A DNA stretch of 64,000 bases from Rosistilla oblonga (GCF_007751715.1 NZ_CP036292.1:1612001-1676000), one strand, 5' to 3'. Counted from the first letter of the stretch, positions 9,395 to 18,084 are shown. Made by a program: numbers and translations. The notes: a model not told the origin generated them from the letters alone.

Positions 9395-9424
9395 GGGGAC
9401 GCGATCGCAGGTGATCGCGTCCCC
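9395..9424. promoter_or_regulatory. GC-rich intercistronic hairpin between mch and fhcA
   Basis: A perfect 12-bp inverted repeat (9395-9406 with 9413-9424) encloses a 6-nt loop. No T-run follows on either strand, so it is not a standard intrinsic terminator. A second perfect 12-bp palindrome (CTGCCGCGGCAG) lies at 9435-9446. Placed between two co-oriented C1 genes, they could set mRNA processing or stability, or be a protein-binding site. The function is inferred only. Confidence 0.4.
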
Positions 9425-9469
9425 GAGTATACCGCTGCCGCGGCAGGTTGTCGTCGCGATGGCTGACGA

Positions 9470-10366
9470 TCAATCGATCGTTGGCAACCGATGCAAATGA
9501 AAGTGATGTGGTCCTAGTTTGCCGCCGTAATTGCCAGCTGAAATTCGCAGGACTCCCGGCAGCGAAGCCGCTCGCAGGCCGACCGCCATCGCCGTGGCAA
9601 CCGCTTGTTCGGAGAGCCCATCGATCACGATCTCGTAGACCGCGCGTTCACCCGCTTCGAGATCGCTGTCGCATTGTCCGATCAGCGTCGGGCACCACGT
9701 GTGGCTAGTGCTCGCGGGCAGTTTGTCGTATTTCGATCCGACCTTCGATCCGCTGCGGACGATCCCGGCGGGGAACGGCAGGATCACATCGTCGAGCGAC
9801 TGGATCGCCGCGACGGCGGCTCGCACGGCGGCAAGGGTTTCGATCTGCGAGCGGCCACAGACCAGCAGATTGCCCCCGCCGATCCCCTTCATGGTTCCGG
9901 TGACATCTTCGCAGACGAACTCGCCGTCCATTACAGGGATCCGCCAAAACCGGCGGTCGGCCAACTTCTTGGAGAACTGGTAGCCATCGCCGAAGAACCG
10001 CAGCTGGGCTCCGATCTTGATCCGATCCTCTTTCGACTCGCTAGTCATTCCCGCATAACAAGCGGTTGTCGGGCAGGTGAGGATATTCTGGCCGATCCGC
10101 GACGCCACCGCTTTCTCTAAGGACTTGCGATTGAACGCAAACGCCAGCACGCTCACCCCCGGTCGCCCGTCGGGAGTTTGATCGGGGGCGAGCACGCGTT
10201 CGATCCCCGCTTCGGCATCGCATCCGATCACGCTCGACGCGTTACCGCAGAATTCCTGAGCCGCGATTTTCGCAAGTTCCGCATCGATCGCCGTGATGAT
10301 CAACCGGGTCGCCTTCATCGGAAAGGCTTCGGCAAACGTATCGTCGATTTTGGGAAGGGCGTTCAT
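9470..10366 (-). CDS. mch: Methenyltetrahydromethanopterin cyclohydrolase
   Basis: This 298-residue protein matches Mch, which interconverts methenyl-H4MPT and 5-formyl-H4MPT in the cytoplasm. Family landmarks are visible: NILTCPTTACYAGM, GDGYQFSKKLADRRFWRIPVMDGEF, EDVTGTMKGIGGGN and the C-terminal ISAGNYGGKLGPHHFHLH. The frame extends to 10501 but the ATG at 10366 (MNALPKIDDTF) gives a product near family length; the extra 45 residues are basic and unlike Mch. It is the first gene of a minus-strand mch-fhcA-fhcC unit and is divergent from the FAH-family gene across a 185-bp gap. Planctomycetes are a known bacterial group with H4MPT-linked C1 genes, which fits. Confidence 0.95.
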   Translation of the reverse strand: MNALPKIDDTFAEAFPMKATRLIITAIDAELAKIAAQEFCGNASSVIGCDAEAGIERVLAPDQTPDGRPGVSVLAFAFNRKSLEKAVASRIGQNILTCPTTACYAGMTSESKEDRIKIGAQLRFFGDGYQFSKKLADRRFWRIPVMDGEFVCEDVTGTMKGIGGGNLLVCGRSQIETLAAVRAAVAAIQSLDDVILPFPAGIVRSGSKVGSKYDKLPASTSHTWCPTLIGQCDSDLEAGERAVYEIVIDGLSEQAVATAMAVGLRAASLPGVLRISAGNYGGKLGPHHFHLHRLPTID

Positions 10367-10492
10367 GGGGGAAGCTGCTCGTGAAATCGGGGATTGCCGT
10401 CGCGTCAACACAGCGTAACGAGCCGGCTGGCCATCGACCAGACACGCACCGCATCGGCTTTTCCGACCGCAGGCGGTAGCGTACGATGGTCG

Positions 10493-10512
10493 GGGCAGCA
10501 CCGTCGCTGCCC
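10493..10512. promoter_or_regulatory. Hairpin in the leader of the FAH-family/SDR unit
   Basis: A perfect 7-bp stem (GGGCAGC at 10493-10499 with GCTGCCC at 10506-10512) with a 6-nt loop lies 39 bp upstream of the FAH-family start, inside the 185-bp divergent region shared with mch. It could be an mRNA leader hairpin or an operator. No T-run follows it. Confidence 0.25.
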
Positions 10513-10551
10513 TATCCCGCCGCGATCCTCTTCGAAAGGTCCTTTGTACCG

Positions 10552-11445
10552 ATGCGCTACTGCCGTTTTGAAATCGACAATGTTGTCCAGTTGGGTCTTA
10601 TTGCTGGCGACCGGATCACGCCGTTGGCGGGAATCGATGCCACGCTCCCGAGCACGATGCAGGAACTGATGGCGACCGAGGACCTCGATGCGCGGCTGGC
10701 CAAAGCGGGCGGTGCGGAGAGCATCGCCGTCGATTCGGTGAAGATTCTCGCACCCGTTGGGGCTCCTGAAAAAGTGATCTGCATCGGATTGAACTACCGC
10801 GACCACGCGATCGAAACGAACAGCCCGATCCCCGAATCCCCTGTCGTTTTCTGCAAATTCCCCTCCAGCGTGGTTGGCCCGGGCGATCCGATCATCTTGC
10901 CATCGGTCAGCGACAGCGTCGACTACGAAGCGGAATTGGTGATCGTGATCGGCAAGACAGCTCATAATGTTTCGGTCGACGAAGCGATGGATTGTGTCTT
11001 CGGATACACCTGTGGCCACGACGTCTCGGCTCGCGATTGGCAAAAGGGAACTCCCGGCGGCCAGTGGCTGTTGGGCAAAACCTTCGACACCTTTGCACCG
11101 ATCGGTCCGGTGATCGTCGACAAATCGGAGCTCTCCGATCCGGGCAACCTGTCGGTCAAGATGCACGTTTCGGGCGAAACGCTGCAAGATGGCACAACGC
11201 GCGAGCTGATCTTCAGCATCCCTGAGCTGATCGCTCACCTGACTCAGATCGCCACGCTACGCCCTGGCGATCTGATCTTCACCGGCACACCTCCGGGAGT
11301 CGGTGCGGCGCGGACGCCGAAGCGTTTCCTGAAACCAGGCGACAGCTGCACCGTCGAAATCGAAGGGATCGGCAGCTTGACCAACCCTTGTGTCGCGGCT
11401 GATAGCGACGAAGCGAAGTCGTTTCGCGCTCAGCGGTTTGCGTAA
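10552..11445 (+). CDS. Fumarylacetoacetate hydrolase (FAH) family protein
   Basis: This 297-residue cytosolic enzyme belongs to the FAH superfamily (hydrolases, decarboxylases and isomerases of beta-keto-type acids). The core is clear: ICIGLNYRDHAIE, the metal-site DYEAELVIVIG, GYTCGHDVSARDWQ, LLGKTFDTFAPIGP and the C-terminal IFTGTPPGVG. The ATG at 10552 is chosen over the upstream GTG/ATG region beginning at 10486 because it starts the family N-terminus and has an AAAGG element about 12 nt before it. It is followed after 5 bp by the SDR gene, so the two probably form an operon acting on one substrate. The substrate cannot be read from sequence; 2-keto-3-deoxy sugar acids or aromatic ring-cleavage products are possible. 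Confidence 0.88.
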   Translation: MRYCRFEIDNVVQLGLIAGDRITPLAGIDATLPSTMQELMATEDLDARLAKAGGAESIAVDSVKILAPVGAPEKVICIGLNYRDHAIETNSPIPESPVVFCKFPSSVVGPGDPIILPSVSDSVDYEAELVIVIGKTAHNVSVDEAMDCVFGYTCGHDVSARDWQKGTPGGQWLLGKTFDTFAPIGPVIVDKSELSDPGNLSVKMHVSGETLQDGTTRELIFSIPELIAHLTQIATLRPGDLIFTGTPPGVGAARTPKRFLKPGDSCTVEIEGIGSLTNPCVAADSDEAKSFRAQRFA

Positions 11446-11450
11446 CCACG

Positions 11451-12245
11451 ATGGCCAGTCACGTCGAAGATTCGGCTAGCCTGAAGGATCGGACGGTTGT
11501 CGTCACGGGCGGTTCCAGCGGTATCGGCCGGGCGACCTGCCTGCACATGGCAGCTCGCGGCGCGGCTGTCGTTGTGCATTACCGGCAGAACGAAGCGGGA
11601 GCCGAAGAGACGGCGGAGGCGATTCGTGCAATCGGTGGCGAGGCGTCGATCGTGCAGGCGGATTTGCAATCCGCCGCCGACCGAGAGTCGTTGGTCGACA
11701 TCTGTTGGCAACGGCATGACCGCATCGACAGCTGGGTTCATAACGCGGGGGCCGATGTGTTGACGGGCGACGCCGCCAAACTGAGCTTTCAAGAAAAGCT
11801 CGATCTGTTGTGGGCCGTCGATGTCCGCGGCACGACCGATCTGGCGCGTCGTGTCGGTGATCGGATGCGTGAACAACCTGCCGCGGGGCTCCCTGCTTCG
11901 ATGGTCTTCATCGGCTGGGACCAAGCTCCGCACGGGATGGAAGGGGATGCCGGGATGATGTTTGCCCCGGTTAAAGCTGCGGTGATGGCGTTGTCCAAGA
12001 GCATGGCTCAAACGCTTGCTCCCGATGTTCGCGTCAATTGCGTAGCGCCCGGATGGATCCGGACCGCCTGGGGCGAAGTCGCCGACGAGGGGTGGAACCG
12101 GCGAGCGATCGACAGTTCGCTGCTGCAACGTTGGGGCAGCCCCGACGACGTGGCTGCCGCGATCGCATTCTTATGCAGCCCCGCCGCTGCATTCATCAAT
12201 GCCCAGACACTCGAAGTCAACGGCGGCTGGAATCGCAAGCCATAG
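11451..12245 (+). CDS. Short-chain dehydrogenase/reductase (SDR) family protein with altered active site
   Basis: This 264-residue protein has the classical SDR Rossmann fold. The nucleotide motif TGGSSGIG is at about residues 19-26, NAG is present in VHNAGADV, and the C-terminal VNCVAPGWI and LCSPAAAFINAQTLEVNGGW are intact. The catalytic YxxxK is instead FAPVK, giving Phe171 in place of Tyr and keeping Lys175. The upstream Ser position reads IGWDQ where classical enzymes have ISS. It follows the FAH-family gene by 5 bp. As written it may not be a standard oxidoreductase; it could bind cofactor for another role or use a different acid. Confidence 0.85.
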   Translation: MASHVEDSASLKDRTVVVTGGSSGIGRATCLHMAARGAAVVVHYRQNEAGAEETAEAIRAIGGEASIVQADLQSAADRESLVDICWQRHDRIDSWVHNAGADVLTGDAAKLSFQEKLDLLWAVDVRGTTDLARRVGDRMREQPAAGLPASMVFIGWDQAPHGMEGDAGMMFAPVKAAVMALSKSMAQTLAPDVRVNCVAPGWIRTAWGEVADEGWNRRAIDSSLLQRWGSPDDVAAAIAFLCSPAAAFINAQTLEVNGGWNRKP

Positions 12246-12263
12246 GTTGTGCGGGATTTCGCC

Positions 12264-12305
12264 AGCGGTACGCCGCTCTTGCCCGATCGGGGGCCATGTT
12301 TTTTT
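12264..12305 (+). terminator. Candidate intrinsic terminator after the SDR gene
   Basis: A 5-bp stem with a UACG tetraloop (12264-12277) is followed by a GC-rich palindromic segment (12281-12294) and, after 4 nt, a run of seven T at 12299-12305. It sits 19-60 bp past the SDR stop and before the Rpn-like gene. The stems are short, so termination strength is uncertain. Confidence 0.45.
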
Positions 12306-12377
12306 GCCGGTCTGATGCTTTAACATGAAGGTGTGCCGTGACCGATTTTTGAGATCGAGTTGTTGGGGGACACCGTC

Positions 12378-13280
12378 ATGCCGCTTGGTATCAGTCCGCT
12401 CGTCGATTTTGCGTTTAAGAAGATCTTTGGCAGTCCCGAGAACGTGCAGGCATTGATCGGCTTGCTCAACGCGGTGCTCTGTTTGGAACATCCGATCGTG
12501 TCGGTGGAGATTCTCAATCCTTTCAATTACCAGGAATTCAAGGAGGCGAAGCAGATCATCCTGGACGTTCGCGCACGCGATACTACGGGGAGGATGTTGA
12601 ATGTCGAGCTGCAGGTTGCGGCGTTTCCCGGATTGTTGCAGCGATTGACGTATTACGCTTGTTCGATGTATGTCGAGCAACTTGAGCGGGGGGACGACTA
12701 CCATCGCCTCTGTTCGGCAATTTCCATTTGTTTTGTAAATCAGAACCTGCATAGAGGTTCGGCGCAGGCTCACCATTGGTATCAAATGGTCGATCGCGAG
12801 AGCGGGCGAACTTTTGGCGATGGTATCGAAGTACACACCGTCGAATTGCCGAAGTATAATTTAAGGGAAGAGACGATCGCAGAGGCGAGTCCGCTCGAAC
12901 AATGGGCCTTCTTTCTTTTGAATGCACATCGTTACGATGCAGACCGTTTGCGGGAGTTGTTACCTGCGGTGGAGTTTCAAACAGCGATTATCGTCGTAGA
13001 GCGGATCGCTGAGAAAACGGAGGATAGGGTGATGTACGATCAGCGTGAAAGAGCTATTCGCGACTACGAATGGTCGATCGCCAGTGCCCGCGATGAGGGA
13101 CGCGAACAAGGTATAGAGCAAGGCATGGAAAAAGGATCGATTGCAGGGCAGATCCAGCTGACTCAAGATCTGTTGGACGAGCCTCCGCAATCGCTTTCCG
13201 ATTTGCAGCAACTCTCGATCGAGGAACTCAATCAGCTGTTAGCGGAACTGCGGACGCGGCTGCACGATCGACTGGCTTAG
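12378..13280 (+). CDS. Rpn / PD-(D/E)XK nuclease family transposase-like protein
   Basis: This 300-residue protein belongs to the recombination-promoting nuclease (Rpn, PDDEXK_2) family. The N-terminus PLGISPLVDFAFKKIFG is diagnostic. The nuclease core reads D63 in ILDVRARD and E77/Q79 in NVELQV, matching D-(n)-ExQ. The C-terminal part (EGREQGIEQGMEKGS) has the Gln/Glu-rich repeat typical of the family tail. The ATG at 12378 follows a GGGGGA sequence; an in-frame TTG at 12360 is less likely. Rpn proteins have been linked to recA-independent horizontal transfer and defence-like roles, but none of that is shown here. No terminal repeats mark a mobile element around it. It converges on the DUF1552 gene. 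Confidence 0.88.
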   Translation: MPLGISPLVDFAFKKIFGSPENVQALIGLLNAVLCLEHPIVSVEILNPFNYQEFKEAKQIILDVRARDTTGRMLNVELQVAAFPGLLQRLTYYACSMYVEQLERGDDYHRLCSAISICFVNQNLHRGSAQAHHWYQMVDRESGRTFGDGIEVHTVELPKYNLREETIAEASPLEQWAFFLLNAHRYDADRLRELLPAVEFQTAIIVVERIAEKTEDRVMYDQRERAIRDYEWSIASARDEGREQGIEQGMEKGSIAGQIQLTQDLLDEPPQSLSDLQQLSIEELNQLLAELRTRLHDRLA

Positions 13281-13305
13281 CCGATCGCTGCGTTAGCCAG
13301 TTGTA

Positions 13306-14661
13306 TTAGATCGACAGTTCGGCGTTGCTGTCGCCGAAGCTCTCCAGTTCGATGCCGTTGCGTCGCAGCATCGATAGGTAAAGGTTGCACAACGGCACTT
13401 GTCCTTCGGCCGCGAGATGGCGTCCGGATTGGATTCCGGTGCTGCCGCCACCAGCCAACAAGATCGGCAAGTTGTCGGGATCGTGGCGGTTGCCGTCGGA
13501 GAAGCTCGAACCGAACATAATCATCGAGTGATCCAACAGCGTCCCCTCCCCTTCCTGGATCGCGTCCATCTTCTGGATCATCTTCGTAAATTGTTCGACA
13601 TGCCAACGATTGATCCGCTGGTATTGGTCGATCTTCTTTTCGTTGTTCTCGTGGTGCGACAGTTCGTGGTGGCCACCTTTGACGCCGTCGAGGAACGAGA
13701 AGTTGCGTCCCGAGACGTCGTTGGCGAACATCATGCTGCAGACGCGAGTCGAATCGGTTTGGAAGGCCAAGACCATCAGGTCGAGCATCACGTCGATGTG
13801 TTCGCGGAATTCGGCGGGAGCACCGGGCCGGCGGGCTGCGATCTGCGCGGCGTCGAGTGTCGGTTGCCATTGCCGCGGATCTTCGCGCATCGCATATTCG
13901 ATCCGCCGTTCGACCGACCGCACCGAATCGAGATACTCGTCCATCTTGAATTGATCGTCGCGCCCGAGCGTCTTGCGAACGCGTCGGGCGTCCTCCAAAA
14001 CGTAGTCCAATAGATTGCTGTCGGCCAACGCACCCTTGGCCTGCTTCTGGCCGAACAGGCGTTCATAGACGACGCGTGGATTGATCTCTTTAGCGACCGG
14101 TCGCGACGGCGATTGCCACGAGATGTGCGAACCGTACAACCGCGTGTAGCCGACGTTGCTGTCGATGCCGCTGATCACAGGTTCGGTCCCAAGTTCCAAC
14201 GACGGAATGGGAGTCAGCCCGCTGTTGTGTTGAGCGATCAATTGGTCGACCGAAACACCGCCGCTGCTGATGTTTTTGCCGGTCGTCTTTGCCACGGGCA
14301 TGCCGGTCAAAAAGTTCGCTGTCTTGGCGTAGTGCCCGTCGCCACCGTGGCTGTGCTTTTTATCCAGCCCGGTCAGCACCAACACCTTGTTGCGGATCGC
14401 TTCGATCGGTTCCAGCGACGGCGTCAACTGATAATCGCTGCCCGTCTTCTCCGGCACCCAAGCCTTTTCCCAGACACCGTTGGGGAAGTAGATGAAAGCG
14501 TTTCGCAGCGGTGGCGTCGCCGTCTCGCTACCTCGCAGCCATTTGCTGGACGCCAGGAACGGCAACCCCAACGCGGCGCCGGTTCCTCGCAGGAACAGAC
14601 GACGGTTGACACCTTGAGTTCTCTTGGACGAAGTCGTTGCGGAAAAAGCGTTGCGGTTCAT
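13306..14661 (-). CDS. DUF1552 family exported protein
   Basis: This 451-residue protein matches the DUF1552 family of planctomycetes and related bacteria. The frame is open to 15579, but that extension overlaps the DUF1592 gene out of frame. The ATG at 14661 has a GGAG element before it and starts MNRNAFSATTSSKRTQGVNRRLFLRGTGAALGLPFLAS as a twin-arginine type signal (NRRLFLRG). Conserved stretches include FIYFPNGVWEKAW, VLTGLDKKHSHGGDGHYAKTANFLTG and GVSVDQLIAQ. Its enzymatic role is unknown. It follows the DUF1592-type cytochrome gene by 77 bp on the same strand, a pairing repeated many times in planctomycete genomes. Confidence 0.9.
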   Translation of the reverse strand: MNRNAFSATTSSKRTQGVNRRLFLRGTGAALGLPFLASSKWLRGSETATPPLRNAFIYFPNGVWEKAWVPEKTGSDYQLTPSLEPIEAIRNKVLVLTGLDKKHSHGGDGHYAKTANFLTGMPVAKTTGKNISSGGVSVDQLIAQHNSGLTPIPSLELGTEPVISGIDSNVGYTRLYGSHISWQSPSRPVAKEINPRVVYERLFGQKQAKGALADSNLLDYVLEDARRVRKTLGRDDQFKMDEYLDSVRSVERRIEYAMREDPRQWQPTLDAAQIAARRPGAPAEFREHIDVMLDLMVLAFQTDSTRVCSMMFANDVSGRNFSFLDGVKGGHHELSHHENNEKKIDQYQRINRWHVEQFTKMIQKMDAIQEGEGTLLDHSMIMFGSSFSDGNRHDPDNLPILLAGGGSTGIQSGRHLAAEGQVPLCNLYLSMLRRNGIELESFGDSNAELSI

Positions 14662-14738
14662 CGTGAGGCTCCGGATTGGAGAGGTTGGTTGAAAGGCGGG
14701 AGGCGCGGTCGGCTGCGTCGCAGGTGACGTCGGCGATC

Positions 14739-16682
14739 TTATTCGGCAGCTTTGAAATAACGATGCTGGAATGGATAACTGACGACAATCGTTTCGATGA
14801 TCGCCGCGGCGCGATGGTCCTGTTCTTTTAAGGCTTTCATGCAATCTTCGATCACACACTGATCGAACTTGTTGAGCCCACGACCCAAGGCAAAGCCGAG
14901 CAGTTTCTTGACAAAGTGTTTTTCGAAATCGTGCGACCGTTTTAAGACCACTTTCTTCAACTCGCTTGGCCCGGTGAACGATTCGCCCGACGGCAATTTG
15001 CCCCCGGCATCGATCGTAAATCCGTTTTCGGATTCGCGCCAGCGGCCCAGAGCGTCGAAGTTTTCCAGCCCGAAGCCCAGCGGATCCATGCGGTTGTGGC
15101 ACGATGCGCACTCGGGATTCTTGCGGTGGATCTCCAGTCGCTCGCGCAGCGATACCACTTTCTCCGTCTCCGCGGCTTCCAACGCCGGAACGCCCGGCGG
15201 CGGTGGCGGAACGCGCGATCCGAGGATGTCTTCCAGCAGCCAACGGCCTCGCAGCACCGGGCTGGTCCGTCGCGGATAGGATGTCGCCATCAGCGTCGCC
15301 CCAAGCGTGAGCACTCCGCCTCGCCCCGTTTCTCCTGTGTCGAGAGGTTGCCAATCGGCACCGTCGGCCGCGTTCAAACCATAGTGTTTTGCGATTCGGT
15401 CGTTGGCGTAGACGTACGGGGCGTCGATCAATTCCAGCAGCGATCGGTCCTCGCGGAAGACGTTTGCGATCGTCAGGATCGCTTCTTCGCGAAGATCTTC
15501 GGCCAGCTGGCGATTGTATTCCGGATAGACCTCCGCATCGGGGCGGATGTTGGTCAGTAGGTTGTTGATGTTGATCCATTGCAAGCCGAAGTTCTCGCCC
15601 AGGTAGCGAGCCTTTGGATCGTCGAGCATCCGCCGCGTTTCGGCAATGATTTGTTCGGGCGTGTCGAGTTCACCCGCGTCGGCTCGCGCGAGTAGTTGCT
15701 CGTCGGGAATCGAAGACCACAGGAACAGCGACAATCGCATCGCCAATTGATGCGGTGTCAGCCGTTGCACGCCTCCTTCAGCCGACTCCGATTCGACGAC
15801 AAACATGAAGTTGGGCGACAGGAGAACTGCCTTCAGCGGTTCAGCGATTGATTGCTTGTAGTCTTTTCCGTCGGCCTGAACTGCAGCGAACAACTGCATC
15901 AAACGATCGACTTCTTCGTCGGCGATCGGACGTCGCCAAGCCCGCCGCGCAAATCGACCGAGGGTCGCGCGAGCGGCTTGTTCGGCGGAGAGTTCCGATC
16001 CGTCAGCTGCCTTGCCTGGCAAGGTCAATTGAAGCGGAGCATTTTCCGTCGACGCGGGATCAGCGATCGCGCGGCCGATCACGTCGGCGGCGACAGCCAG
16101 ATATTGTTCGACATGAATCGGTGAGGTGAACAGCGAATCGCCGTTGGTATCGAAGCCCTCGCCGCCGGCGCCGTCCGATGGGATTTCAAACCGTGGATCG
16201 ACGGCAACTCCCGTCGCATCGCGGACCGCGTTCAAATATTCGGTCCGCGTCAATCGGCGACTCATCACCACGCCGCGATACCACGCTTGGGTCTCCTCGT
16301 TGGCAATCTGCGAACACAGATCCTCTTTCGGTTGCGAATCCAACCAGCGATGGAACGCACTCTTCTGCTCGTCGTTCAGTTGCGGACTTCCCTCCGGCGG
16401 CATCTCCTTCAGCCGTACTCGTTTGCCGACGCGTTCCCAGATCCCCATCTGCTTGGCGACTTCTTCGCCACTGGGAAATTTGGCAAGATCGAACTCTCCA
16501 TCGGCGTCCTCGCCGCGGTGACACTCGATGCAACGCGACTGGATGATCGGAAGGACCGATTCGTTGAAGTCCTTCTTCCATTTCTCGAGCGCCTTGGCAT
16601 CGACAGCTGAGGCCGATGAGTGCCCGAAAGTGAGAGCGACAGCGATAGCAAGCATTCCGTTGAATGCAAACAAGCGATCCAT
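14739..16682 (-). CDS. Planctomycete cytochrome c-type protein, DUF1587/1592/1588/1585 architecture
   Basis: This 647-residue exported protein has a signal peptide (about residues 1-26) and a haem-c motif CIECH at residues 51-55 in the planctomycete-type cytochrome domain (PIIQSRCIECH). The body shows the DUF1587, DUF1595, DUF1592, DUF1588 and DUF1585 order. A second CxxCH occurs late in ECASCHNRMDPLGFGLENFD, typical of DUF1588. The protein therefore probably carries two covalent haems in the periplasm. It is co-oriented with the DUF1552 gene 77 bp downstream. Function is unproven; the pair is widely suspected to act on a sugar or polymer substrate with electron transfer. Confidence 0.9.
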   Translation of the reverse strand: MDRLFAFNGMLAIAVALTFGHSSASAVDAKALEKWKKDFNESVLPIIQSRCIECHRGEDADGEFDLAKFPSGEEVAKQMGIWERVGKRVRLKEMPPEGSPQLNDEQKSAFHRWLDSQPKEDLCSQIANEETQAWYRGVVMSRRLTRTEYLNAVRDATGVAVDPRFEIPSDGAGGEGFDTNGDSLFTSPIHVEQYLAVAADVIGRAIADPASTENAPLQLTLPGKAADGSELSAEQAARATLGRFARRAWRRPIADEEVDRLMQLFAAVQADGKDYKQSIAEPLKAVLLSPNFMFVVESESAEGGVQRLTPHQLAMRLSLFLWSSIPDEQLLARADAGELDTPEQIIAETRRMLDDPKARYLGENFGLQWININNLLTNIRPDAEVYPEYNRQLAEDLREEAILTIANVFREDRSLLELIDAPYVYANDRIAKHYGLNAADGADWQPLDTGETGRGGVLTLGATLMATSYPRRTSPVLRGRWLLEDILGSRVPPPPPGVPALEAAETEKVVSLRERLEIHRKNPECASCHNRMDPLGFGLENFDALGRWRESENGFTIDAGGKLPSGESFTGPSELKKVVLKRSHDFEKHFVKKLLGFALGRGLNKFDQCVIEDCMKALKEQDHRAAAIIETIVVSYPFQHRYFKAAE

Positions 16683-16920
16683 AGAGGGAGGGCCATGATT
16701 CCGAGGTAGGTTACGCAGCGGGTCAGGACGGTAAGGGGACGTATCGGTCCTTCGACCGAAAGAATGGCTGCATAGTTAACCCCATTATAGATTCGCGGCT
16801 GACAAGCGTCCATCGCAAAGCGTCGTTGAGAGGTTTGGCATTCGGTTTGCGTTGTCTTCTCGGCGGAACCGCTCGCCTGTTGGTTGAGCCGACAAAACGC
16901 TTACCTTTTGGAGTTGCTGG

Positions 16921-18084
16921 ATGTATCAACGATGGAAATTCCGCCACGCGCGACGCCTTTTTGTCACCGCCGCTCTGGTGGCGGTAACCGCTGGCAGCGC
17001 GATCGCTCAACCGGCCGCGGAGGGGACGAAAACGGAAACCGTTTCGAAGTCGGAAGCTCAGCGTCGCGAGATTGTCGACAAGGGACTGGCCTATCTGGCA
17101 AAGCAGGGGCAATCGGACGCCGGCACCTTCTCCGATAAAGTTGGCCCCGGGGTGACCGCCTTGGCGCTGACATCGGCGCTGCGAAACGGTCGGACTGCAA
17201 AGGATCCGATGGTCGCGGCGGGGCTCAAGGCACTCGAAGGATTCGTTAAGCCCGACGGCGGAATCTACGGCAACGGACGGCTGCGGAATTATGAGACCTG
17301 CGTTGCGATGGTCTGTTTCTCCGAAGCCAATTCGGGTGGTCAGTACAACGAAATTTTGAAGCGTGCCAAAGACTTTGTGACGGGGATCCAATACGGTCAA
17401 GGCAAACGCGATCCGTCGGATCCGTGGTACGGCGGCGTCGGATATGGTGGCGACGGTCGGCCCGATCTCTCCAACACCGGCTACTTTATCGAAGCCCTTC
17501 GCGCGGCGGAGGTCGAGCCAAACGATCCGGCGATCCAACGGGCGTTGGTCTTTATCTCGCGGTGTCAGAACCTGGACAGCAAACACAACGACACGCAATT
17601 TGCCGGCAAGGTCGACGACGGCGGCTTCTATTACGAGATCCCAACAACCAAGATCGACCCAAGCACTTCGGACGAACGCTTTACGCCCAACGGCGGTCTC
17701 CGCAGTTACGGATCGATGTCTTACAACGGTCTGAAGAGCATGATCTATGCAGGGCTGACCACCAACGACCCGCGAGTGCAGGCGGCGGTGCAGTGGATCA
17801 CCGATCACTACGACGTGGAAAATAATCCGGGCATGGGCTCGGCCGGTCTTTATTACTACTACCACACCTTCGCCTCGGCGCTGCAAACCTCGGGCATGAA
17901 AACCGTAAAGGATGCCGACGGGAAGAATCACGATTGGCGATCCGATCTGATCGCAGAGCTTGCTGATCGTCAGCAGCCCGATGGATCGTGGTCGAACGAC
18001 AACCGTCGCTGGTTCGAGAGCGATAAGAACCTGGCAACCAGTTTCGCATTGATGGCGTTGTCCTATTGTGCTCCCGCCAAATAA
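16921..18084 (+). CDS. Exported squalene-cyclase/prenyltransferase-repeat protein
   Basis: This 387-residue protein has a signal peptide with a cleavage region near SAIAQP (about residue 29), followed by an alpha/alpha-toroid of the terpene cyclase/prenyltransferase repeat type. Repeat signatures include VKPDGGIYGNG and DRQQPDGSWSND. The DxDD cyclase motif was not seen, so enzymatic cyclisation is unlikely. The ATG at 16921 has GGAG 7 nt upstream. It is followed after 16 bp by a small membrane protein gene. Two similar proteins occur at 21828 and 44502; all three are exported. Confidence 0.85.
   Translation: MYQRWKFRHARRLFVTAALVAVTAGSAIAQPAAEGTKTETVSKSEAQRREIVDKGLAYLAKQGQSDAGTFSDKVGPGVTALALTSALRNGRTAKDPMVAAGLKALEGFVKPDGGIYGNGRLRNYETCVAMVCFSEANSGGQYNEILKRAKDFVTGIQYGQGKRDPSDPWYGGVGYGGDGRPDLSNTGYFIEALRAAEVEPNDPAIQRALVFISRCQNLDSKHNDTQFAGKVDDGGFYYEIPTTKIDPSTSDERFTPNGGLRSYGSMSYNGLKSMIYAGLTTNDPRVQAAVQWITDHYDVENNPGMGSAGLYYYYHTFASALQTSGMKTVKDADGKNHDWRSDLIAELADRQQPDGSWSNDNRRWFESDKNLATSFALMALSYCAPAK

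Noticed and set aside
13306-15579. Extended DUF1552 frame with 306 extra N-terminal residues
   Set aside because: The extension overlaps the DUF1592 gene out of frame and lacks domain features; the ATG at 14661 has a ribosome site and a Tat signal.
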